Source: Bacillota bacterium (lineage in GTDB: Bacteria > Bacillota > Clostridia > Oscillospirales > Acutalibacteraceae). From it: a stretch of DNA of 18,525 nt. The notes beneath the pieces are model-generated. The model was not told the DNA's origin, searched no databases, and worked only from the letters and a program-made list of their open reading frames with translations. The DNA lies in contig JAEZRH010000175.1 in NCBI GenBank assembly GCA_023412845.1, positions 1-18,525 on the forward strand, written 5' to 3'. Numbering within the stretch: the stretch's first letter is position 1; each line of letters begins with the position of its first letter. A program made the translations under genes and the position numbers. Positions 6,720 through 13,182 of the stretch are shown here, piece after piece.

Positions 6720-8018
6720 TCAACCGCCTGTATTTTTCTGGGTGACATTCATGTTCACCATATAAGTTCCGTAGGCCCACGAACTGTGTGCGTTGCTGAT
6801 GGAAATCGTCGCGGGCATCTCCGTATGGCCGGTGAAATTCGTTTTGCCGGACATATCCACCTGTGCGGTAAGGTTGCTGTCCGTCAGCTTTGAGACCTCG
6901 CTCTCGGGTCCGACGACCGTCACCATCAGATTTTTGGTATAGACGGAGGCTGTTTTGTCGGCTGCCAGATTCCTTACGCTGAAATTGGAGACGGAGATCT
7001 GCCGCGTAACCATGCCGGCAAGGTTGACGGTCACCTTTGCCGTCCAGTTGTTGCTGAGGTTCCGGCATGTGGAAGGCAGGCTGATGTTTGCGTCGAAGGA
7101 ATTGTTCGAAGGACTGATCTGCGAAAAATCGATGGGGTCGAGGCTGATTCCGGTCATGCCCGCCAGCACATCCTTGGGGCCCGCGACCTCGATGCTACCG
7201 GGCGAAACCGTCACCTGTCCGCTCTGCAGCGCAAAACCGTCCGGCTTGCCGGTAAACGTTGCCTCTATGGGAAGGACCTGACGCGGCAGAACGGGGATGG
7301 TCACATCCACCTTGTCGGGAGAGACCGTCAGGTCGCCTTTTTCGATCCGGTTGCCGTTCGCGTCATAAAGCACCAAAGACTCCGTAAATTTGAGGGTATC
7401 GGTCAGGGTATTGCCGATTTCATATTCATAAGCCACGCGGTTGACCTGCACGACCTGTTTTTCCGGGCCGGAAATGGTCACCGTGTCGCTGCTGAGCGTG
7501 GGTTCGCCCACAAAATAGGAGGGGTCGGATTTATATCCGTTTTTATAGGTGATGCCGCTTTGGATCGTGAAAATCTTTTCCTTGTAGCGGTCGACGGTCA
7601 CGAGCACCTGCTGCGGAGAAATGGAATCGACCGTATAGTCGTAGTTGTTGAGCGAGTTTTTATTCTGTACGGAAAGGGCGAGCGTATAGCTGCCCGGCGT
7701 GGTGATGTTGGAGGCCAGCGGCGCCACGACTTCAAGATCGGAAGGCTTGATCTGGTTGACAAGCAGACTGTTGCCCTTGAGATAGACCGTCGCCTTCGCA
7801 TCCGTCTGTTTGAACACCTTCATCCCGTCCGACTGCGCGGAGTCGGAAAGAACGATATTGACCGGCACGTTGAAAATGGCGCGGGCGTGGTCCTGCGTGT
7901 CCAGCGACGCCATGACCACCCAAAGGATAACGGAGACGAGGACCGAGAAAACAACCGCGAATTTATTGCTGTTGAACGGCCTGCTCCAGTTGAGTTTTTT
8001 ATGAAAATTAATCCTCAT
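6720..8018 (-). CDS. cdaR: CdaR/YbbR-domain regulator of diadenylate cyclase
   Basis: 432 residues. One N-terminal membrane helix (about residues 19-39, FAVVFSVLVSVILWVVMASL) is followed by a long extracytoplasmic part made of repeated beta-rich YbbR domains; recurrent patterns such as VTISGPEKQV, IEVAGPKDVL and VTVVGPESEV mark at least three repeats. In Firmicutes CdaR binds CdaA at the membrane and modulates c-di-AMP synthesis. Start: ATG 8018 with AAGGGG upstream. The open frame extends to 8093, but that leader only overlaps cdaA. The start lies inside the end of cdaA (11-bp overlap), so the two are translationally coupled. The usual downstream partner glmM is absent; yqeY follows instead. 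Confidence 0.93.
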   Translation of the reverse strand: MRINFHKKLNWSRPFNSNKFAVVFSVLVSVILWVVMASLDTQDHARAIFNVPVNIVLSDSAQSDGMKVFKQTDAKATVYLKGNSLLVNQIKPSDLEVVAPLASNITTPGSYTLALSVQNKNSLNNYDYTVDSISPQQVLVTVDRYKEKIFTIQSGITYKNGYKSDPSYFVGEPTLSSDTVTISGPEKQVVQVNRVAYEYEIGNTLTDTLKFTESLVLYDANGNRIEKGDLTVSPDKVDVTIPVLPRQVLPIEATFTGKPDGFALQSGQVTVSPGSIEVAGPKDVLAGMTGISLDPIDFSQISPSNNSFDANISLPSTCRNLSNNWTAKVTVNLAGMVTRQISVSNFSVRNLAADKTASVYTKNLMVTVVGPESEVSKLTDSNLTAQVDMSGKTNFTGHTEMPATISISNAHSSWAYGTYMVNMNVTQKNTGG

Positions 8019-8895
8019 GATTTTTTCCCCTTCTGAGCGAGGAAATCCAGTTTTGTTTTTTGCCGCCCGTCTCTCCGCCGGAAAGCAGCACATGCGACTC
8101 CAATTCGCTGCGGAGCGTTTCCCTTGTGTAGTTGCGCGAAATGACGCCGTTTACCACAAGCGAGATCTGCCCCGTCTCTTCCGAGACGACGACAACGACC
8201 GCGTCGGAATTTTCGCTCATGCCGATGGCCGCCCTGTGGCGGGTGCCAAGCTCGATGCTGACCCTGTCGTTCTTGGTCAGGGGAAGAATGCACCCGGCGG
8301 CATAGACCATCCCGTCGCGTATGATCATGGCGCCGTCATGAAGCGGCGCCTTGTTGAAAAACACATTGCAGATGAGCGGTACGCTCGGGACCGCGTTGAC
8401 CACCGTACCGGTATCGATGATGTCGCCCAGCTTTGTGAGCATCTCAAAAACGATGAGCGCGCCGGTCTTCTGCTTCGACATCTGGGCAGCCGACTCCACG
8501 ACGGCGTTGACGGCCCTGCGGTTCCGGCGAAGCCTCTCGTCCGCCTCGCCCGCCAGGCCAAACGACCAGTCCCGTTTGCCGATTCCGCTGCGGCCGAGCT
8601 GCTCCAGCGCGCGCCGGATCTCCGGTTGGAAAACGATCATCAGGGCAACGAGGGAGAACTGGAAGAAATAGTTGAGCAGCGTTTCCATCATATACAGCCG
8701 AAGCGCGTAGGAAAGACCCCACAGCACAAGCAGCATCACGATTCCCTTGACCAGCTGGCCGGCCCGCGTCTCGCGCACCAGCTTGATCGCGTTGTAGATG
8801 ATAAAGGAAACCAGAACGATATCAAACGCATCGGACAGCCGGAACTGACGGATCAGCTGCAGGAACATATTCCATGTGTTGATAATTCCTTCCAT
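8008..8895 (-). CDS. cdaA: diadenylate cyclase CdaA (DacA)
   Basis: 295 residues. Three N-terminal hydrophobic helices (about 22-40, 47-68, 72-90) anchor the protein. The DAC catalytic domain follows, with GALIVFE, the DGA motif (187-189, LHDGAMII) and the RHRAA motif (219-223), both required for ATP/metal binding. It condenses two ATP into c-di-AMP, a second messenger controlling potassium and osmolyte transport and wall homeostasis. The ATG at 8895 has AGAGGG upstream and a strong promoter at 8934-8961. It heads the operon cdaA-cdaR-yqeY. No c-di-AMP phosphodiesterase or ydaO-type riboswitch was recognised in this window. Confidence 0.96.
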   Translation of the reverse strand: MEGIINTWNMFLQLIRQFRLSDAFDIVLVSFIIYNAIKLVRETRAGQLVKGIVMLLVLWGLSYALRLYMMETLLNYFFQFSLVALMIVFQPEIRRALEQLGRSGIGKRDWSFGLAGEADERLRRNRRAVNAVVESAAQMSKQKTGALIVFEMLTKLGDIIDTGTVVNAVPSVPLICNVFFNKAPLHDGAMIIRDGMVYAAGCILPLTKNDRVSIELGTRHRAAIGMSENSDAVVVVVSEETGQISLVVNGVISRNYTRETLRSELESHVLLSGGETGGKKQNWISSLRRGKNHED

Positions 8896-8933
8896 ACTTT
8901 ACCCTCTCATCATGTTTTAAACAGTCCAAATTT

Positions 8934-8961
8934 ATTGTACCATATCTCAGGGCACTTTCAA
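8934..8961 (-). promoter_or_regulatory. sigma-A promoter of cdaA
   Basis: Minus strand: -35 TTGAAA (8956-8961), 16-bp spacer, -10 TACAAT (8934-8939). The -35 hexamer lies across the stop codon of the upstream cysteine desulfurase gene (stop at 8958-8960). cdaA can therefore be transcribed independently of that gene. Confidence 0.75.
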
Positions 8962-10118
8962 TCCTCAGATTCGTAATTTTTATCGAGAATTTTTTTAACA
9001 GCCCGCACCATGCCGGAAATATCCCCCTGTGTCGAAAAAACGCTGGGGCAGATCCGAACGGCGCCGTTTTCCAGCGTACCCATCAGCCTGTGGGCGGAAG
9101 GCGCGCAGTGCAGGCCCGCACGCACCGCCACGCCGAGTTTTCCGAGCTCCCTGCCAACGACCTCGCTCGGCAGTCCGTCGACCGTAAACGACAGCACGGG
9201 CGCGAAATACCGCAGATCCGGTTCCTGAGTGTAAAGGCGTACGCGGGGGAGCTGCGACAGCTCCCCGTACGCGGAGCGGACCAGCCCCATCTCGTGCTGC
9301 GCGATCCTCTCCGTCCCGCGGCCGCGGACAAACTCGATGCCCGCATGCAGCCCGGCGATGCCCGGCATGTTCTGCGTGCCGCTTTCCATGCGTTCCGGCA
9401 TGAGGGAGGGCTGCTGCGGATTCTCGGATTCCGTGCCGGTGCCGCCTTCTATGACGGTCGCAAGGTTGGCTCCGTCCGCCGTGATCAGCATGCCGGTCCC
9501 CATGGGGCCGTAAAGGCCCTTGTGGCCCGCCGCGCACAGATAGTCGATACCGCTGTCGGCGAGGTCGATCGGAAGAACGCCGGCGGACTGGGCCGAATCC
9601 ACGGCCAGCGGGATACCGTAAGTGTGTGCCAGCGCGGCGATGCGTTCCACAGGCAGCCGGATGCCCCATACGTTCGAGGCGTGCGTGCAGACGATCAGCC
9701 TTGTGTTCTGCCGGATCGCCGAGCGGAAGCCTTCCAGCGTCGCGTCGTTGTCACCGGGGGTAACCGCCGCTTCGGTCACCTGCACGCCCTTCTGCGCCAA
9801 AGCGTACAGCGGGCGGACCACGGCATTATGTTCCAGACAGGATATGACAACGTGATCGCCCGGTTTGAGAATTCCTTTCAACACATAATTCACCGCGTGC
9901 GTGCAGTTGAGCGTAAAGGCGACGCACTCCGGCCCGAGCGCATGGAAAAATTCCGCCGCGGCGCTGCGGCAGCGATAAATCTCTTCCGAAGCGGCGATCG
10001 ACATGCTGTGGCCCGCGCGCCCCGGGTTCGCCCCGTAGCGGACAAGCGCATCCGAAACGGCACGCCGTACGGATTCCGGCTTTGGGTAGGTCGTGGCTGC
10101 ATTGTCCAGATAGATCAT
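8958..10118 (-). CDS. cysteine desulfurase family protein (EF2568-type, class V aminotransferase fold)
   Basis: 386 residues. Motifs: YLDNAATTYPKP (3-13), CLEHNAV with H98 (PLP stacking), D174-S-A-Q, the PLP lysine K200 in AAGHKGLYGP, and the active-site cysteine C338 in RAGLHCAPSAH. This pattern matches the EF2568-like branch (TIGR01977) rather than IscS or SufS. The reaction expected from the family is removal of sulfur (or selenium) from cysteine (or selenocysteine) as an enzyme-bound persulfide. Members of this branch occur in clusters linked to labile selenium and selenium-dependent molybdenum hydroxylases. The start overlaps the stop of the DUF3343 gene as ATGA, a strong sign that the two proteins work together. 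No selD, yqeB/yqeC or hydroxylase gene lies in this window. Confidence 0.92.
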   Translation of the reverse strand: MIYLDNAATTYPKPESVRRAVSDALVRYGANPGRAGHSMSIAASEEIYRCRSAAAEFFHALGPECVAFTLNCTHAVNYVLKGILKPGDHVVISCLEHNAVVRPLYALAQKGVQVTEAAVTPGDNDATLEGFRSAIRQNTRLIVCTHASNVWGIRLPVERIAALAHTYGIPLAVDSAQSAGVLPIDLADSGIDYLCAAGHKGLYGPMGTGMLITADGANLATVIEGGTGTESENPQQPSLMPERMESGTQNMPGIAGLHAGIEFVRGRGTERIAQHEMGLVRSAYGELSQLPRVRLYTQEPDLRYFAPVLSFTVDGLPSEVVGRELGKLGVAVRAGLHCAPSAHRLMGTLENGAVRICPSVFSTQGDISGMVRAVKKILDKNYESED

Positions 10119-10348
10119 CTGTCGCGCCCCCCCAACTGTACGCGCCCGGTCACGGGAATCCCGGCCGAACGCAGAATCCTTTCCGCTTCATCTGTCCCTT
10201 CAGGAACATAAATACCATATCCGCAGCCGCGTGCATCCTGGCTGTGGGGAACGCGCTCCACGCTTGCGCGGATCCCCCTGCGCCCCAGAATATCGCGGCC
10301 TTTCATTGCAAAAGTGATCGAACCGACCACAATCAAAGGCTTGCCCAA
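10115..10348 (-). CDS. DUF3343 small protein, putative Se/S carrier
   Basis: 77 residues. The sequence runs VVGSITFAMKGRDILGRRGI...RVPHSQDARGCGYGIYV, a good match to the DUF3343/putative Se-S carrier family, which has a single conserved cysteine (C42, in the GCGYGI motif) able to hold a persulfide or selenide. The start is TTG at 10348; AAGGAGG lies 7 nt upstream, so it is well supported despite the rare codon. The stop overlaps the cysteine desulfurase start by 4 nt (ATGA). The pairing suggests that the desulfurase loads this carrier. The acceptor is unknown. Confidence 0.88.
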   Translation of the reverse strand: MGKPLIVVGSITFAMKGRDILGRRGIRASVERVPHSQDARGCGYGIYVPEGTDEAERILRSAGIPVTGRVQLGGRDR

Positions 10349-10441
10349 AGTAATCCCTCCTTATATGGTACAGGATATGCCGCGGGCGCAGCGTTTGACC
10401 GTTCGAACATATTTGCGGTTCTGCCCTTCCTCGGCCCGAAA

Positions 10442-11617
10442 TCAGCGATTTTCCAGCAGACAGACCGCATGCGCGGCAATGCCTTCGCCGGAACCGGTGA
10501 AGCCGAGCCCCTCTTCCGTCGTGGCCTTGACGTTCACGCAGTCCCTCGGGATGCCGCAGGTCTGCGAGAGTTTTTCGCACATTTGGCCGAGATGGGGCTT
10601 CAGCTTCGGAGCCTGCGCGAGGACGGTCGCGTCGATATTTAGGATGCGGAACGCCTTTTCACGCAGCAGGCGGCAGACTTCGGCAAGCAGCTTCAGGCTG
10701 TCGGCCCCAAGGTAAGCCGCGTCGGTGTCGGGGAACAGGCCGCCGATATCTCCCAGGGCGGCGGCGCCGAGCAGCGCGTCCATCACTGCGTGCGTCAGCA
10801 CATCCGCGTCCGAGTGGCCGAGAAGCCCCTTCGGGTAGGGAATGTCCACCCCGCCGAGGACGAGCCTTCTGCCCTCCTCCAGCCTGTGGACGTCGTACCC
10901 GTGACCGATTCTCATTCCGTATCCCCTCCTGCGCAGAGCCGCCTCGGCGACGGGAACGTCACCGGAGGTCGTCAGCTTGATGTTGTTGTAGCTGCCGGGG
11001 TAAAGATGCACCCGCAAGCCCATATGTTCCAGCAACTGGCAGTCGTCCGTATAATCCTTCCCGTCCGATTCCGCCTGCCTGAGGGCGCGCTCGTAGGCGG
11101 CGCGCTCAAAAACCTGCGGCGTCTGCACCGCGCGCAGCTGTCCGCGCGGCGGAGTGGAAACGACGAAACCAGCCTCGTCCGTCACTTTCAGCGTGTCCTT
11201 GACCGGCACGCAAAGCGCGGACGCGCCGTATTCCCGCGCGTCGCGGATGCAGCCGTCGATCTCCTGCGGAGTGACGAGCGGACGCGCGCCGTCGTGGATC
11301 GCCAGCCAGCCCGCTTCCCGCGGGACGGCGGCGATTCCTGCCGCAACGGAACGCTGCCTAGTTTCTCCTCCTGGTATAAAAGTCGAAGCTTTATGCAGTC
11401 CGTACTTTTCCGCAAGCGACCGCATGCGCTCGCAGTCCTCCCCGCGGCAGACCACCACACAGGTCTGCACTTCCTGCGCGGCTTCGAACGCACGCAGCGT
11501 ATGCACGATCACCGGGACGCCGCACAGGGGCAAAAACTGTTTGGAATCCTCTCCCCCCATTCTGCGGGAAAAGCCTGCCGCCACAATGACGGCACAGCAC
11601 AGGTCCTGATATTTCAA
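10442..11617 (-). CDS. ispDF: bifunctional IspD/IspF isoprenoid biosynthesis enzyme
   Basis: 391 residues and two enzymes in one chain. Residues 1-230 are IspD (2-C-methyl-D-erythritol 4-phosphate cytidylyltransferase), with the nucleotide-binding VIVAAGFSRRMGG (10-22) and GGETRQRSV. Residues 235-391 are IspF (2-C-methyl-D-erythritol 2,4-cyclodiphosphate synthase), starting MRIGHGYDVHR with metal ligands D242, H244 and H276, plus GHSDADVL and a C-terminal TTEEGLGFTG block. They catalyse two non-consecutive steps of the MEP pathway (IspE acts between them). The start is TTG 11617 with AGAGGA about 9 nt upstream; it begins just before the catalytic loop, and no ATG/GTG fits better. The open frame to 11881 is an extension without family sequence. 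DUF3343 follows after 93 bp on the same strand. Confidence 0.94.
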   Translation of the reverse strand: MKYQDLCCAVIVAAGFSRRMGGEDSKQFLPLCGVPVIVHTLRAFEAAQEVQTCVVVCRGEDCERMRSLAEKYGLHKASTFIPGGETRQRSVAAGIAAVPREAGWLAIHDGARPLVTPQEIDGCIRDAREYGASALCVPVKDTLKVTDEAGFVVSTPPRGQLRAVQTPQVFERAAYERALRQAESDGKDYTDDCQLLEHMGLRVHLYPGSYNNIKLTTSGDVPVAEAALRRRGYGMRIGHGYDVHRLEEGRRLVLGGVDIPYPKGLLGHSDADVLTHAVMDALLGAAALGDIGGLFPDTDAAYLGADSLKLLAEVCRLLREKAFRILNIDATVLAQAPKLKPHLGQMCEKLSQTCGIPRDCVNVKATTEEGLGFTGSGEGIAAHAVCLLENR

Positions 11618-11644
11618 AACGGCAGATCCTCTTTTTCTAAAGAT

Positions 11645-11656
11645 TTCGTTAACGAA
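11645..11656. promoter_or_regulatory. 12-bp palindrome upstream of ispDF, candidate operator
   Basis: ttcgttaacgaa is a perfect palindrome 28 bp before the ispDF start, in the divergent gap with the thioesterase gene. It resembles a dimeric repressor site, but I do not know the regulator. It could influence ispDF transcription; a clear -35/-10 for ispDF was not found. Confidence 0.3.
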
Positions 11657-11671
11657 TTCACAAATTGTTTC

Positions 11672-11713
11672 CCGCCGCTTGCTATTCTCCGGCGGACGTA
11701 ATATAGTTATAGT
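11672..11713 (+). promoter_or_regulatory. promoter of the thioesterase gene, with inverted repeat over the -35
   Basis: -35 TTGCTA (11679-11684), 17-bp spacer, -10 TATAGT (11702-11707). A second TATAGT lies at 11708-11713. An inverted repeat ccgccg (11672-11677)/cggcgg (11690-11695) straddles the -35 element and may be an operator. Confidence 0.5.
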
Positions 11714-11736
11714 ACAAACCGGAAAGAGGTGACCAA

Positions 11737-12216
11737 ATGAACGAACTCGCATTAAAACATGTATCCGATTCCGAAGTGTACCAGGTGCAGACCGTTTTCG
11801 TTTCGCATCTGAACGCACAGGGACGCCTGTTCGGCGGACAGCTTGTCGCATGGATCGACATCGTCGCCGGAGTGGTGGCACGCCGCCACAGCAACCGCAG
11901 CGTGACGACGGCGGAAATCGACAATCTGCAGTTCAAATCCCCCATATTTGCCGACAACGTGGTCGTTCTGCACGGCAGGCTCACCTACGTCGGCCGCACT
12001 TCGATGGAAGTCCGCGTAGACAGCTATGTCGAAGCGAGAAGCGGTGAAAGAAAGCTTGTCAACACCGCGTATCTTGTGCTGGTGGCGTTGGATGAGAACG
12101 GGAAGCCGATACCCGTACCCGGCCTTGCGTGCGACACGCCGGAAGAAAAAGCGGAATGGGAAGCGGGGCTCAAACGCCGTCAGCTGAGGCAGCAGAGACG
12201 AGCCGAATCCTTTTAG
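11737..12216 (+). CDS. acyl-CoA thioesterase, YciA/hotdog family
   Basis: 159 residues, the normal length for a single hotdog domain. The hallmark N-A-Q-G-R-L-F-G-G-Q-L-V-A-W-I-D block (26-41), with the probable catalytic aspartate D41, identifies the YciA/BACH-type acyl-CoA hydrolases. IDNLQFKSPIFADNVVVLHG and VNTAYLVLVALDENGKP follow as in the family. It would hydrolyse acyl-CoA to free acid and CoA in the cytoplasm; chain length is not predictable here. AGAGGTG lies about 6 nt before the ATG. It is a single-gene unit divergent from ispDF. Its TAG stop overlaps the stop of the sigma factor gene on the other strand, and no terminator lies between them. Confidence 0.9.
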   Translation: MNELALKHVSDSEVYQVQTVFVSHLNAQGRLFGGQLVAWIDIVAGVVARRHSNRSVTTAEIDNLQFKSPIFADNVVVLHGRLTYVGRTSMEVRVDSYVEARSGERKLVNTAYLVLVALDENGKPIPVPGLACDTPEEKAEWEAGLKRRQLRQQRRAESF

Positions 12217-12812
12217 GATATTTTCGCATTTCTCAATTTAAACCGCGCCCTTTGGAGCGCATTGTCCGCCGCTTTGGGAGTGACGGACAATTTTTTTGCG
12301 ATCTCGCCGTAGCTGCGGCCGCTGAGGTACAGGCGAAGGACGTTCCGTTCCAGCGGGGTCAGCAGGCTGGAAATGGTTCGCCAGATATTCTCGAAGCCTT
12401 CCCGCTCGGTCAGAAGCGCCTCCGGGTCCGCGGAGTTGTCCTCGACTTCAAGCTGTTCCGCGCCGTCTTCGCTCAGCGAGACAAAATCACTCAGCGGGTC
12501 GTGCTTTTTCCCCGCCGAGGAGCGATACGCCATGATCACGCGGTTGGAAATGCACACCCCGGCGTAGGTCCGGAACGACGCCCTTCCGGAAGGGTCGTAG
12601 GTCCTAGCGGCGTTCAGCAGGCCGAGCAGGCCCTCCTGGCAAAGATCCTCCCGCTCCGCGCGGCCGAAGCTGAACGGAGAGACTTTCGTGCGGATGACGG
12701 ACATATACCGTTCCGTCAGTTCCGCAAACGCTTCCGAATCCCCTTGTCTGACAAGTTCCGCGAGACGGCCGTCCGACAGGCCGCCGCGCGGGAACCGGAT
12801 GGTATCGTCCAA
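12213..12812 (-). CDS. RNA polymerase sigma factor, SigH/Spo0H-like
   Basis: 199 residues from TTG 12812. Region 2 is seen as AFAELTERYMSVIRTKV...REDLCQEGLLGLLNAARTYDPSGRASFRTYAGVCISNRVI. Region 4 (LTPLERNVLRLYLSGRSYGEIAKKLSVTPKAADNALQRARFKLRN) has the same rhythm as SigH, including the DNALQR stretch. SigH drives transition-state, early sporulation and competence genes in Bacillus; the same role here is inference, and it may be a paralogue because the usual rpmG-secE-nusG context is absent. Start choice: GAGGTG lies 6 nt before TTG 12812; GTG 12821, three codons upstream, is the alternative but has no ribosome site. A near-consensus promoter lies at 12851-12879. It converges with the thioesterase gene, sharing 3 bp at the stops. 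Confidence 0.87.
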   Translation of the reverse strand: MDDTIRFPRGGLSDGRLAELVRQGDSEAFAELTERYMSVIRTKVSPFSFGRAEREDLCQEGLLGLLNAARTYDPSGRASFRTYAGVCISNRVIMAYRSSAGKKHDPLSDFVSLSEDGAEQLEVEDNSADPEALLTEREGFENIWRTISSLLTPLERNVLRLYLSGRSYGEIAKKLSVTPKAADNALQRARFKLRNAKIS

Positions 12813-12850
12813 AGCAAACACCTCGCGGCCTGATTTTTCAAAGTACCTAC

Positions 12851-12898
12851 ATCATATCGTAACGCCCGCAGGAAGTCAACCGGCAGCGTAAACGCTGC
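12851..12898 (-). promoter_or_regulatory. near-consensus promoter of the sigma factor gene with adjacent 16-bp inverted repeat
   Basis: Minus strand: -35 TTGACT (12874-12879), 17-bp spacer, -10 TATGAT (12851-12856). Immediately upstream of the -35 is a perfect inverted repeat, gcagcgt (12883-12889) and acgctgc (12892-12898), separated by 2 nt. Its position suits an activator or repressor site. Confidence 0.75.
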
Positions 12899-12940
12899 AT
12901 CAACGGCCGGAAGGCGGGCTAAGCCTGCACGCAATTTTTT

Positions 12941-13115
12941 CACATAGCCAATCGAGAGCGTCCCCGGGCAAGGTGTGAGAAGCCGCCCTGCGGAGAGCCA
13001 TAGGTGCGGTTCGCAGTAGGCGCGAACGGCATTTTATGCCCCCGGACAGTTTTGGGGGGCAGCCCGGAACCTCCATGCCACTCAGCGGCGTGGCCTGACA
13101 GCGGGGGCATCCCGC
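12941..13115 (+). ncRNA. candidate structured RNA between the sigma factor and comM promoters
   Basis: The 361-bp gap 12822-13182 has no supported protein gene, yet its middle is packed with compatible stems. An outer pair ccgggc (12964-12969)/gcccgg (13062-13067) encloses three hairpins: 12983-12986/12990-12993; 13005-13014/13022-13031 (9 of 10 paired); and 13037-13043/13055-13061. A further hairpin gcggg/cccgc lies at 13101-13115. Unpaired stretches on the plus strand are A/G-rich (gtgtgagaag, cggagagcca), as in functional RNAs, so I favour plus orientation. I could not identify the class. The raiA motif, sometimes reported near competence genes as I recall, and 6S RNA are possibilities I considered. 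No promoter for it is obvious. A weak terminator-like stem precedes it at 12914-12940. Confidence 0.35.
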
Positions 13116-13123
13116 ACGGGGGC

Positions 13124-13151
13124 TTGACCGCGCAGGCACTGCGCGTATAAT
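13124..13151 (+). promoter_or_regulatory. sigma-A promoter of comM with a palindromic spacer
   Basis: -35 TTGACC (13124-13129), 16-bp spacer, perfect -10 TATAAT (13146-13151), about 31 bp before the comM start. Bases 13129-13145 form an exact inverted repeat, cgcgcag-gca-ctgcgcg, that fills the spacer. A protein bound there would block RNA polymerase, so regulation by a repressor is plausible. Confidence 0.8.
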
Positions 13152-13182
13152 GGTCTTATGACAAATTCGGGAGGGAAACAGG

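Noticed and set aside
12914..12940. terminator-like stem gcgggc/gcctgc followed by six T on the plus strand
   Set aside because: The stem is short with a G-U pair, the T run starts 6 nt after it, and no plus-strand gene ends upstream of it apart from the distant thioesterase.
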